Source: an uncultured Thiotrichaceae bacterium (GTDB lineage Bacteria > Pseudomonadota > Gammaproteobacteria > Thiotrichales > Thiotrichaceae). From it: a stretch of DNA of 64,000 nucleotides. Location: the NCBI GenBank assembly GCA_937925855.1, contig CALAMO010000007.1, forward strand, positions 1 to 64,000, in the 5' to 3' direction. The position numbers and the translations under genes were made by a program. Every line of letters begins with the position of its first letter. The first letter of the stretch is position 1. The notes under the pieces are model-generated. The model searched no databases. It was not told the origin of the DNA and was given only the letters and a program-made list of their open reading frames with translations. This document shows positions 17,714 through 25,852 of this stretch, one piece after another.

Positions 17714-18847
17714 TTACTCGCTCCAACTCGCCGCTGGCACCATGAGTTCACCGCGCATCAATAGTCGGGCGGTACGCACGCTGCCCGCTGAGTGCAGCTG
17801 GAGCTGGCCATCGGTAAGGGTATAATCCACCGTTACGGTCATCGTGCCCATCGGGTGCTCAAACACTAATTGCGGGGTCGGGGCGGTGATGGGGTTGAGG
17901 GTATCAGCAATGGTACCCGGTGCTAGCATGCAGCCTGCAAAGGCCATACTGCCGGTTACGGCTAGCGACGGGTGACACTGCCAGGGCATAAAGTAGCGAA
18001 TCGTCATACAGCCACCGGCCTGTGGCGGTGCGAGCAGGCCAACTTTAGGCACTACCTTTTGCGTGACATCGCCCAGCCCCATCCGCTTGCCGGCCTGTAG
18101 ACGCATCGCTTCCAGCCGCTGCATAAACGCCTGATCCGCGTCCAACGCAGTGGCACTTTCAGTCCCGGTTTTGCCCAAATCAGCTGCTCGTACTAACATC
18201 ATAGGCACGGCGACATCGATCAAGGTGACCTCAACACCGTCAATGTGCTCCAGCGTATGTCCGCTGGGGAAGAGGGCGCCGGTTTTGGAGCCAACCACGT
18301 CCATAAAATTGAGGCTGATAGGGGCTGCCGTGCCCGGCACACCCGCAATGGCGGTAGCGCCGTCATATTCGACCCTGGGTTTGGGGTCGCAGGGCGTCTG
18401 CACGATTGACTCGATCAGTGCGCCGGTATTGACGGCGCGAATCTTAAGGCGGGTTTCGCCAGGAGTGGGCGCGACCAAGCCCATCTCCAGCGCCGCTGGG
18501 CCGACGCCTGCCAGCATATTGCCACAGGTCGGTGAAAAGTCGACGCCGTGGTCTGCGACATTGACCTGCGCAAAGAAATAATCGATGTCGGCCTGTGCAT
18601 CCGTCGAGGGTGAGAGCATTGCCACTTTGGTGGTGACGGCGTTACCCCCGCCGATGCCATCAATATTCAAGCGATGCCCCGCACCCAGCGCAGCGACAAG
18701 CACCTTAGCAAGCGCGTCTAATGACTGGGGCAGATGATGGCGGTTGAAATACGGCCCGCGTGAGGTGCCGCCGCGCATAAATAAACAGGGGATGCTGATG
18801 GGTGCTGTCATCTTGACGTTGGCTGTCAGAGGTTTAAAGAACGGCAT
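17714..18847 (-). CDS. PrpF-family isomerase (methylaconitate/aconitate-type)
   Basis: This 377-residue protein belongs to the PrpF family of racemase-fold isomerases. The signature FMRGGTSRG near residues 23-31 and PTCGNMLAGVG near residue 112, which carries an active-site Cys, are both intact. Characterised relatives isomerise 2-methylaconitate, 4-oxalomesaconate or cis-aconitate. As first gene of the operon with tcuA and tcuB, a role in moving a double bond in an aconitate-like acid is the simplest reading: it could let the cell use trans-aconitate or feed TcuA's product into the TCA cycle. The start is supported by AGGT upstream of ATG 18847; MTAPIS at 18811 is the alternative. Confidence 0.85.
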   Translation of the reverse strand: MPFFKPLTANVKMTAPISIPCLFMRGGTSRGPYFNRHHLPQSLDALAKVLVAALGAGHRLNIDGIGGGNAVTTKVAMLSPSTDAQADIDYFFAQVNVADHGVDFSPTCGNMLAGVGPAALEMGLVAPTPGETRLKIRAVNTGALIESIVQTPCDPKPRVEYDGATAIAGVPGTAAPISLNFMDVVGSKTGALFPSGHTLEHIDGVEVTLIDVAVPMMLVRAADLGKTGTESATALDADQAFMQRLEAMRLQAGKRMGLGDVTQKVVPKVGLLAPPQAGGCMTIRYFMPWQCHPSLAVTGSMAFAGCMLAPGTIADTLNPITAPTPQLVFEHPMGTMTVTVDYTLTDGQLQLHSAGSVRTARLLMRGELMVPAASWSE

Positions 18848-19013
18848 ATTAACGACCTGATTGGGTCAGCGCAAATTCCGGTGAGCCTAGCGCAGCAGCA
18901 TTTCACTTTACGGCCCTTTGCTTCATGGCATAAGATGAGCAAGCAGTAGAAGACCCGATATACCCACCTGTGTGTGAGCACGCCTAATGCCTGGATGGAG
19001 GCCGTAAAACGGT

Positions 19014-20381
19014 ATGAGCGAAAACAATGCGTTGTCCTGTTGTGGCCCCGGATATGCTAGCCCAGCGCAGGCGATGAGCGCGCCGCGTGAAAAACTGCTG
19101 TATACCCTTGCTATTTACACCGGCACGGGCATCCAGAAGCCAGACTATCTGGCGACGATTGATGTCGATCCGGCGAGCCCACATTATTCACAGGTGATCC
19201 ATCGCTTAGAAATGCCGGGGATTGGCGATGAGCTGCACCATATGGGCTGGAATGCCTGTTCATCCTGCCATGATGATGCGTCAATGGCGCGTAAATACCT
19301 GTTGGTTCCGGGGGTGCGGTCGAATAATATTTATATCGTTGATACCGCAACTGACCCTAGAGCACCGCGCCTACATCAGGTGATTGATGGCGCTGAAATT
19401 AAACGCAAAGCCAACTTGTCTGGGCCGCATACCGTACATTGCCTAGGCTCAGAAATTATTATTTCCTTTCTGGGGGATGCGAAAGGTGAGGCGCCCGGCG
19501 GTTATCTGCACCTGAATAAAGCGTTTGAAATTATGGGGCGCTGGGAAGCAACCATGGGTGACATTCCGTTCTCCTATGATTTCTGGTACCAGCCACGCCA
19601 TAATGTCATGGTCAGCTCCGAATGGGCTGCGCCGAACACGTTTATGCCGGGCTTTGACCTCGAAGAAGTAGGGCACCTGAAATACGGTCGCCGTTTACAC
19701 CTCTGGGATTTTGCGCAGCGTAAGCCGGTGGAAACCCTGTATCTAGGGGAAGATGGTTTAATTCCGTTGGAGGTTAAATTCCACCATGATCCCGACAGCA
19801 CACACGGTTTCTGTGGTGCCGCGTTGAGCACGAATGTGATTCATTTTTGGCGGGCAGAGAGCGGCCAATGGCAGTGGGAAAAGATTATCGACGTGGCGAA
19901 TGAACCGCACCCCGAATGGCCGATACCCGTGCCGGGGGTGATGTCTGCGATTCTGGTGTCGATGGATGATAAATACCTTTACCTGAATAACTGGCTGCAC
20001 GGTGATATGCGCCAGTATGACATTAGTGACCCGCATCACCCAAAGCTCACCGGTCAGGTATGGATGGGGGGCCTGTTAGGCAAAGCTCCAGAAGTCAACG
20101 GCGTCAAGGTTGCCGGTGGGCCACAGATGTTTCAGCTCTCACTGGATGGGCGGCGGCTCTACGTGACGACCTCGCTGTTCTCGACCTGGGATAATCAATT
20201 TTACCCGGAAATACGTACGCAAGGTGGCGTCATGGTGCTGATTGACTGTGACGTTGAGCAGGGTGGGATGACGATTAATGAAGATTTTATCGTCGATTTT
20301 GGTCAGGAGCCCAATGGACCAAGCCGCTGCCACGAAGCCCGTTATCCAGGGGGCGACTGCACCAGTGATATCTGGCTATGA
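19014..20381 (+). CDS. mtoX: methanethiol oxidase / selenium-binding protein SBP56 family
   Basis: This 455-residue beta-propeller matches SBP56/SELENBP1 end to end. The opening CCGPGYASPAQAM at residues 9-21 and DELHHMGWNACSSCHDD at residues 72-88 are the closest to animal SELENBP1. Conserved His and Cys residues (H75, H76, C82, C85) are candidate copper sites. Family members MtoX and SELENBP1 oxidise methanethiol to formaldehyde, H2S and H2O2. No signal peptide is seen, unlike periplasmic MtoX of methylotrophs, so it should be cytoplasmic. The SCO1/SenC and MauG partners of known mtoX operons are absent; a ferredoxin and a CoA-binding protein follow instead, with ATGA overlap to the first. 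Confidence 0.9.
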   Translation: MSENNALSCCGPGYASPAQAMSAPREKLLYTLAIYTGTGIQKPDYLATIDVDPASPHYSQVIHRLEMPGIGDELHHMGWNACSSCHDDASMARKYLLVPGVRSNNIYIVDTATDPRAPRLHQVIDGAEIKRKANLSGPHTVHCLGSEIIISFLGDAKGEAPGGYLHLNKAFEIMGRWEATMGDIPFSYDFWYQPRHNVMVSSEWAAPNTFMPGFDLEEVGHLKYGRRLHLWDFAQRKPVETLYLGEDGLIPLEVKFHHDPDSTHGFCGAALSTNVIHFWRAESGQWQWEKIIDVANEPHPEWPIPVPGVMSAILVSMDDKYLYLNNWLHGDMRQYDISDPHHPKLTGQVWMGGLLGKAPEVNGVKVAGGPQMFQLSLDGRRLYVTTSLFSTWDNQFYPEIRTQGGVMVLIDCDVEQGGMTINEDFIVDFGQEPNGPSRCHEARYPGGDCTSDIWL

Positions 20382-20776
20382 CGCCTGCTGAACCGTTGTC
20401 AGGTCGGGCTACGCCGCACTATACCGTCACCCTCGCCAACCGGGATGATGCCACTTACGAGGTCGATGCGCGCCGTTCTTTGCTCAGCAGCCTGCGGGCG
20501 CAGGGCGTTGACCTGCCGTATGGCTGTCGCTATGGCGGCTGTATTACTTGTGCGGCCAAGTTGCTGGCGGGTTCGGTCGACCAACAGCAGCAGCTCGCCT
20601 TAAATAATCGCCAGCTGAATGACGGCTATGTTTTGCTCTGTGTGGCCCGACCTTTGTCGGATTGTACCTTCAATATTGGCGTCGAGAGCCATGATAAGCT
20701 GTATCGCAATCCCTTTCTTGATCCACTAGAACCGCACGAATTGAAAGCGGACATTGCCACCTCGAAGGAGCTGTAA
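20378..20776 (+). CDS. plant-type [2Fe-2S] ferredoxin
   Basis: This 132-residue protein has the plant-type ferredoxin pattern C50-x4-C55-x2-C58-x29-C88 (PYGCRYGGCITC, then LLCVARP). Such proteins move single electrons in the cytoplasm to or from oxygenases and reductases. Its ATG overlaps the mtoX stop by four bases and it is followed immediately by the CoA-binding gene, so the three are one operon. No reductase is fused or adjacent. A dedicated electron carrier next to a methanethiol oxidase, an enzyme that uses O2 directly, is not expected from the known reaction. Confidence 0.9.
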   Translation: MTPAEPLSGRATPHYTVTLANRDDATYEVDARRSLLSSLRAQGVDLPYGCRYGGCITCAAKLLAGSVDQQQQLALNNRQLNDGYVLLCVARPLSDCTFNIGVESHDKLYRNPFLDPLEPHELKADIATSKEL

Positions 20777-21241
20777 ATGGCTGAAGCTGAGATTGATCCA
20801 TTGTACGACTATCCGCCTGCATTTCTGGCTGATATTTTAAGTTCAGTGAAAACCATTGCGATGGTCGGTGCCAGCGGCGATAAGACCAAGTTCAGCTACG
20901 GTGTACTGCGGGTACTCCACGAAACCGGCTATGAAATGCTGCCGGTTAACCCAAATCCAAAGCTGATGGAAATACGTGGCATTCCAGTTTACCGTTCGCT
21001 TGAAGACATACCGCACCCCATTGATATGGTCGATGTGTTTCGACCGAAAGAAGAGCTTTATGGGATCGCAGAGCAGGCGATAGCGGTGGGGGCGAAAGTA
21101 CTCTGGGGTCAGATTGGCGTCTACGATGACCGTGCCGCCCAACTGGCTGAGGACGCGGGGCTGAAAGTTGTCATGGACCGCTGCCCTAAGATTGAGTTGT
21201 TTCGTCCGTTCTGGAAACCACGGCTTGATTTGGGGCTGTAG
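20777..21241 (+). CDS. CoA-binding domain protein (YccU-like)
   Basis: This 154-residue protein is a single CoA-binding Rossmann domain like YccU: IAMVGASGDKTKFSYGVLR near residue 30, VNPNPKLMEIRGIPVY, then VVMDRCPKIE near the C-terminus. YccU-type proteins bind CoA but no reaction has been established. The ATG directly follows the ferredoxin stop, which makes it the third gene of the mtoX operon. It may report CoA or acyl-CoA status or act in a thiol reaction, but the sequence does not decide this. Confidence 0.87.
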   Translation: MAEAEIDPLYDYPPAFLADILSSVKTIAMVGASGDKTKFSYGVLRVLHETGYEMLPVNPNPKLMEIRGIPVYRSLEDIPHPIDMVDVFRPKEELYGIAEQAIAVGAKVLWGQIGVYDDRAAQLAEDAGLKVVMDRCPKIELFRPFWKPRLDLGL

Positions 21242-21302
21242 CGAGCAGGCTGTTGTGATAACCACTGGACATTGAAAAAGGTGGGAAGCTCCACCCCCAA
21301 GC

Positions 21303-22484
21303 TCACGTCTCGACCACCACCATTTCCTCAGGCGCGCGCCGCGTCAGCAATTCGGCCCCGTCTGCGGTAATCAATAAATTCTCCTCATGCACAATGTTTT
21401 TCCCTGGGGCAAATTCTAGTCCCGGTTCAATCGTCATGATCATTCCCGGCTGCAGCACGGTTTGATCCCCCGGTCTATTCGACGGTGGCTCCGTCAGATG
21501 CAGGCCCAGGCCATGGCCGGAACGCCCGACATCATTACCGGCTTTCGCCCCGGCGGCGGTTAGTACTTTGTGTTGCGCGGCCCATAAATCCTCAGCGGTT
21601 ATCCCAGGGCGCGCCGCTTCAATTCCGGCCTGTGTGGCCTGCCATACCGCTGCATGCGCCCGCTGCGCCGCGGCGCTAATATGGCCGAAGGCAAAATTAC
21701 GGTCAAAATCGCAAAAATAAGCGTCAAACTGTAGGCCGGTATCAATAAACATAATGCGTCCGGCGGTCTGCGCGATGTCAGACGGCCCCGCGATAATCTG
21801 GCCGTAACCATTGTCACCGGAACACACCGATACAAACGGTGCGTTATCGGCACCGCAGGCGAACGCCGCTTGCCGAAACGCCCGCGCCACCTCGACTTCT
21901 GTCCAGCCGTATTGCACGCGCTGCGCAAATAAGTCGAAGGTATCACTACCAATGCGACAGGCCTCGCGCACCTTGGCGACTTCCCGCGCTGATTTGATCA
22001 TGCGCAAGTCCCAGATCAGCGCGGCGGCATCAACAAACTCAAGCCCGCTAATCGTCGCGCGCAGCCGATCGAAATCGACAATCGGCATGCGAATCACTGA
22101 CTCCCGTCCCATCTCCCAGCCGATCTTTGCAAAGCGGCGGGGTAAGGCACTTAGCACGCTATCCAGTAAGGTAACGCCATCATCCTCAGGGCAGGGCGCT
22201 GCCCACGTTTCAATCTGGCTAATCCAGGTGGTTTCCGCCACCGCCGGCGCGCCAATACTGGGCACGACCGCAATCGGCAAACCTTCCCGTGGCACCACCA
22301 GAAAGAACGGCCGCGTTGGACTTTCCCAGAACTGGGAATTAAACCCGGAAAAATAGCGAAAGTTCTGCGGTGTAGAGAGGACAATAGCGTCCATTGCGTT
22401 TTGGTGCATCGCGACCTGGGCTTTGGCGACGCGGGCTTCAAATTCGTCCACCGGAAAACCGCGTGCAGGGGGTTGTGTGTTCAT
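21303..22484 (-). CDS. M24 family creatinase/Xaa-Pro peptidase-like enzyme
   Basis: This 393-residue protein has the pita-bread M24 fold with the full metal-ligand set: D248 and D259 in FIDTG...CDFDR, H324 in RSGHGLGLH, E353 in TIEPG and E367 or E368 in VHEEN. M24 relatives include creatinase, aminopeptidase P, ectoine hydrolase DoeA and the DMSP lyase DddP, so the reaction is open. Operon context with a PhyH hydroxylase and a demethylating FAD/GcvT enzyme favours a catabolic C-N or C-S cleavage over peptide trimming. The ATG overlaps the PhyH stop (TAATG). Confidence 0.82.
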   Translation of the reverse strand: MNTQPPARGFPVDEFEARVAKAQVAMHQNAMDAIVLSTPQNFRYFSGFNSQFWESPTRPFFLVVPREGLPIAVVPSIGAPAVAETTWISQIETWAAPCPEDDGVTLLDSVLSALPRRFAKIGWEMGRESVIRMPIVDFDRLRATISGLEFVDAAALIWDLRMIKSAREVAKVREACRIGSDTFDLFAQRVQYGWTEVEVARAFRQAAFACGADNAPFVSVCSGDNGYGQIIAGPSDIAQTAGRIMFIDTGLQFDAYFCDFDRNFAFGHISAAAQRAHAAVWQATQAGIEAARPGITAEDLWAAQHKVLTAAGAKAGNDVGRSGHGLGLHLTEPPSNRPGDQTVLQPGMIMTIEPGLEFAPGKNIVHEENLLITADGAELLTRRAPEEMVVVET

Positions 22485-23374
22485 TAATGCTGACCTGATT
22501 GGGATGAAAGGTGGGTGGGTTGAGACTGCTGCTCAAAAAACGACGCTCCCGTTGGCATCTCTGCCAGCGCCATCTCATAGGGCGAGCAGCGGATGCGCCC
22601 GGTTGCCGTGCCGCGCACTACCTCATATTGGTAGCGACTTGGAATATGATTGGCATGCAGCGGATAGGCGTCCTCGGCGGTATAAGAACAGATAAACAGC
22701 GTGCGCGGCCCCGTCGATAAATTAGGCTCGGAGCCATGCAGCACGCGGGTATGCATCAAACACGCCGCACCTGCTGGGCCAACACACGGCACGGCCTGCG
22801 CCCTGATCGCCTTATCCACGGTCGCACTCACCGCACCGGTAAAAAAGCCGTCATGCCAGTGTTCATAGATCGGGCCGTGCTGTGAACCGGGTACTACCAT
22901 CAGTGGGCCATTGTCCGCTGTGACCGCATCAATAAAAAACAGCACCGTGACCATATCGTCGTTGCTGTGCGCCTCAAAGGCAAAGTCCTGGTGGTACTTG
23001 ACCGCCGTGGCGGCCCCAGGCTGCTTGGAATTAATCTTGGCGTTTTCAAATTTAATATTCGGTCCGATCAGATCCTGTAGCGCATCCAGCGCCCGGTTAT
23101 CGCGCATCGCGGCGAGGTAGTTCGCGGAGATTTCTACCGGCGAGGCAATCCGCCGCAGGGCCGGTTTTGCCGCGCTATGACCGGGTTCGAGGCTAAAACG
23201 CGGGCGGCCATCGAGGGTGCTGCCGTAGGCTTGTGTTTGCTGGCGGCTTTCTTCCTTCCAGTGCTCGAAGTCTTGTCGCAGCTTGCTGAGCTTATCGGGG
23301 GTGAGCGCGTCTTCCAGGAGTAAATAGCCTTCGCGCCGGAAGGTTTCGATTTGGTGCTGAGTCAGCGTTGCCAT
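22484..23374 (-). CDS. phytanoyl-CoA dioxygenase (PhyH) family 2-oxoglutarate oxygenase
   Basis: This 296-residue protein has the Fe(II) facial triad H128-x-D130 (KYHQDFAFEA) with distal H213 (VLHGSEPN), and R224 (GPRTLF) for 2-oxoglutarate. PhyH-family bacterial enzymes hydroxylate small metabolites, for example ectoine hydroxylase EctD. A strong AGGAGGA ribosome binding site precedes the ATG. It is third of four genes in the operon, after the FAD/GcvT enzyme and before the M24 enzyme, and probably hydroxylates the compound being broken down. The substrate is unknown. Confidence 0.85.
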   Translation of the reverse strand: MATLTQHQIETFRREGYLLLEDALTPDKLSKLRQDFEHWKEESRQQTQAYGSTLDGRPRFSLEPGHSAAKPALRRIASPVEISANYLAAMRDNRALDALQDLIGPNIKFENAKINSKQPGAATAVKYHQDFAFEAHSNDDMVTVLFFIDAVTADNGPLMVVPGSQHGPIYEHWHDGFFTGAVSATVDKAIRAQAVPCVGPAGAACLMHTRVLHGSEPNLSTGPRTLFICSYTAEDAYPLHANHIPSRYQYEVVRGTATGRIRCSPYEMALAEMPTGASFFEQQSQPTHLSSQSGQH

Positions 23375-23407
23375 AAGGTGTCCTCCTGTTGGGGGGGGGT
23401 GAGATGC

Positions 23408-25852
23408 TCACCCACGCAGCCGTAAATTCTCGCGGTCATACATCGCGGTCAAACTGACCTGCGCCGCAATCATTTCCCCGGCCACTAAAATGGCCCAGTC
23501 CTGTTCAGGCAGCGCCGCAATCGTCATGCCCTCGGGCAAGGTTACCCAGCCCAAACCTACGGGTGCACCTAGGGTGTGGCCATAAGTTCCGGTGCTGATT
23601 GAGCCTACTAATGCTCCATTCAAATAAATCGGTTCGTGGTGATAGAGAAATTTCTCATTGCGCGTTAGCAAAAACTGGAGCAGCACCCGCCGATTATCGC
23701 CCGCTGCGATCTTTGCCCGCAGCGCCGCAGCGCCGATAAAGCCGCCTGCTTTATCCAACTGACTGGCGAACAGCAGGCCGCTGTCCAGCGGCGTATCCGC
23801 ATAGCCAATATCATGGCCCCAGTGGCGATATGCCTTTTCCGTGCGCAGTGATTCTGCGGCATGAAAACCAATTAACGTTGGCGCGGGCGCGCGCTCACCC
23901 GACATGAGCAGCTCAAATAAATACGGCGCAAATGAGGCTTCTACAAAGACCTCCCAGCCGCATTCACCGTTATAGCTGATGCGCTGCGCTCGTACCGCGA
24001 CGGGGCCAAGGCTGAGGTATTGTGTGCTGCTAAATGGGAAGGCGGCGTTGGACATATCGGTAGCGCTGTACGCTGCTAGCAAGGCGCGCGCCCGTGGCCC
24101 GCTAATGCCCAATACGGCCTGAGTCGCACTAATGTCGCTGAGCGTGACCCGCGCCTTATCTGGCTTGTGCTGCCGTAGCCAGCGCAGCTCATTCAGCCCG
24201 GTGGCCGCTGAGGTCATCACGAGATAAGTCTCTTCCTCCAGCCGCGCTACGGTGACATCTGCCTCAATACCGGCGCGTTCATTCAACCACTGCGTGTAGA
24301 CTACACGCCCCGGCTTAACGGCGACATTATTGGTACAGATCCGCTGTAAAAATGCTGCGGCGTCTGGCCCGGTGACTTGAATTTTACTGAACGGGCTCAG
24401 ATCAATCAGGCCGACATCATTACGCACGGCGTGATGCTCATGCGCCCAGTGCTCAAACCACGGCGTGCGGTTATAGCCATACACGTATTCAGCCTTAACG
24501 CCTGGGGGGGCAAACCACATCGGTCGTTCCCAGCCTGCGGATTCGCCAAACACCGCACCGGCCTGTTGCAGCTGCGCATGTAACGGTGAGCGGCGCAGTC
24601 CGCGCAGGGTAGTCCGCTGCTTATAGGGGTAATGTGCGGCGTAGGTTTCGCTCAGCGTTTCTGGACCGCGCTGTAATAGGTATTCGTGATTCGCCTGATG
24701 CGGTTGAATGCGCCGCACGTCGACATCGATCAAATCACGCGGTGCATGACCCTGTAATATCCACTGCGCCAGCATCATGCCCGCACCGGGGCCATTTTGT
24801 ATCCCGCTGGAATTAAAGCCCGCTGCTACGAACAGCCCCGCAATATTGGGGTCTGCGCCCAGGTAATACCGTCCATCTGGCGTATAGCCTTCGGGGCCAT
24901 TAAAAAATAAGCGAATCCCCACGTCGCCCAGCGCGGGTACGCGCTCAATGCAGGTTTCCAGCACCGCATCGAGGTGATCATCCGGGTAGGGCAGCTCATC
25001 AAATTCAAATTCAGCGGGAATGCCGTGTTTGGGGTTCCACGCCAGCCCGTTCAGCTCGGCAAAGCCAATCATGAGTTTACCGGCGTCGGCTTTATAATAG
25101 GCCTGTTCATCGTAGACTCGCAGCACTGGCGTCGCGGGGTCTAAGCCCGCCACCGGCTCGCTGACGATATAAAAGTGCTGATTATGCTGAATGGGGAGCT
25201 GGGTGCCGTTTGCTGCGGCGAAAGCCTTACCCCAGATGCCAGTGCAGTTGACCACGTTCTCTGCCCGAATTTCACCGCTAGCCGTCTGTACCCCAACCAC
25301 CTTGCCCTGCTGCACGCTCAGCGCAGTGACTGCGGTATGCTCGAACAGCTTTGCGCCGGCCAGGCGCGCGCCCTTAGCGAGTGCGGTGGTGGTGTCGGTG
25401 GGATTGGTCTGGCCGTCGTTGGGAAAATGAATCGCCTCTAAAATGCCCGCAGTGGACAAGAGCGGCCACTGCGCCTGGAGCTGGTCGATACTGAGGCTGT
25501 GAACCTCGATACCTTGGCCGATGGCGCTGTCTTTCCGGCGGCGCAGCTCCTCCTGACGCGCTGGATTGAGCGCCACTGCGGTCGCACCGACTCGCTTAAA
25601 GCCGGTGGCCTGTCCGGTTTCTGCGGCGAGCTGCTGCATCAGTTCGATGCCATAACAGGCCAGCTTAGTGATACAGGGGAAACCGTGGAACTGACTAACT
25701 AAGCCTGCGGCGTGCCAGGTAGAACCGCAGGCCAACTGCTTGCGCTCAAGCAGGACAACATCGTGCCCGGCCTTGGCGAGGTGATAGGCGACGGAACAGC
25801 CAACAATACCACCGCCAATGACAACGGTTTGGGTGTGCGTGGGCAGGCTCAT
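23408..25852 (-). CDS. dimethylglycine/sarcosine dehydrogenase-like FAD-GcvT protein
   Basis: This 814-residue protein fuses an N-terminal DAO-type flavin domain (VVIGGGIVGCSVAYHLAKAG at residues 10-29) to a C-terminal GcvT folate-binding domain (about residues 440-800). GSTWHAAG places H47 where dimethylglycine dehydrogenases bind FAD covalently. Such enzymes oxidise an N-methyl group and pass the carbon to tetrahydrofolate as 5,10-methylene-THF. Its ATG overlaps the stop of the upstream PLP gene. The reaction type (oxidative demethylation) is well supported; whether the substrate is sarcosine, dimethylglycine or another methylated compound is not. Confidence 0.87.
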   Translation of the reverse strand: MSLPTHTQTVVIGGGIVGCSVAYHLAKAGHDVVLLERKQLACGSTWHAAGLVSQFHGFPCITKLACYGIELMQQLAAETGQATGFKRVGATAVALNPARQEELRRRKDSAIGQGIEVHSLSIDQLQAQWPLLSTAGILEAIHFPNDGQTNPTDTTTALAKGARLAGAKLFEHTAVTALSVQQGKVVGVQTASGEIRAENVVNCTGIWGKAFAAANGTQLPIQHNQHFYIVSEPVAGLDPATPVLRVYDEQAYYKADAGKLMIGFAELNGLAWNPKHGIPAEFEFDELPYPDDHLDAVLETCIERVPALGDVGIRLFFNGPEGYTPDGRYYLGADPNIAGLFVAAGFNSSGIQNGPGAGMMLAQWILQGHAPRDLIDVDVRRIQPHQANHEYLLQRGPETLSETYAAHYPYKQRTTLRGLRRSPLHAQLQQAGAVFGESAGWERPMWFAPPGVKAEYVYGYNRTPWFEHWAHEHHAVRNDVGLIDLSPFSKIQVTGPDAAAFLQRICTNNVAVKPGRVVYTQWLNERAGIEADVTVARLEEETYLVMTSAATGLNELRWLRQHKPDKARVTLSDISATQAVLGISGPRARALLAAYSATDMSNAAFPFSSTQYLSLGPVAVRAQRISYNGECGWEVFVEASFAPYLFELLMSGERAPAPTLIGFHAAESLRTEKAYRHWGHDIGYADTPLDSGLLFASQLDKAGGFIGAAALRAKIAAGDNRRVLLQFLLTRNEKFLYHHEPIYLNGALVGSISTGTYGHTLGAPVGLGWVTLPEGMTIAALPEQDWAILVAGEMIAAQVSLTAMYDRENLRLRG

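Noticed and set aside
21303..22484. DMSP lyase DddP
   Set aside because: The M24 metal ligands are shared by the whole family, so they cannot single out DddP. The neighbours point to methylated-compound catabolism, but no specific DddP marker could be verified.
22484..23374. Ectoine hydroxylase EctD
   Set aside because: PhyH family is clear, but no ectABC genes adjoin and the EctD signature could not be confirmed.
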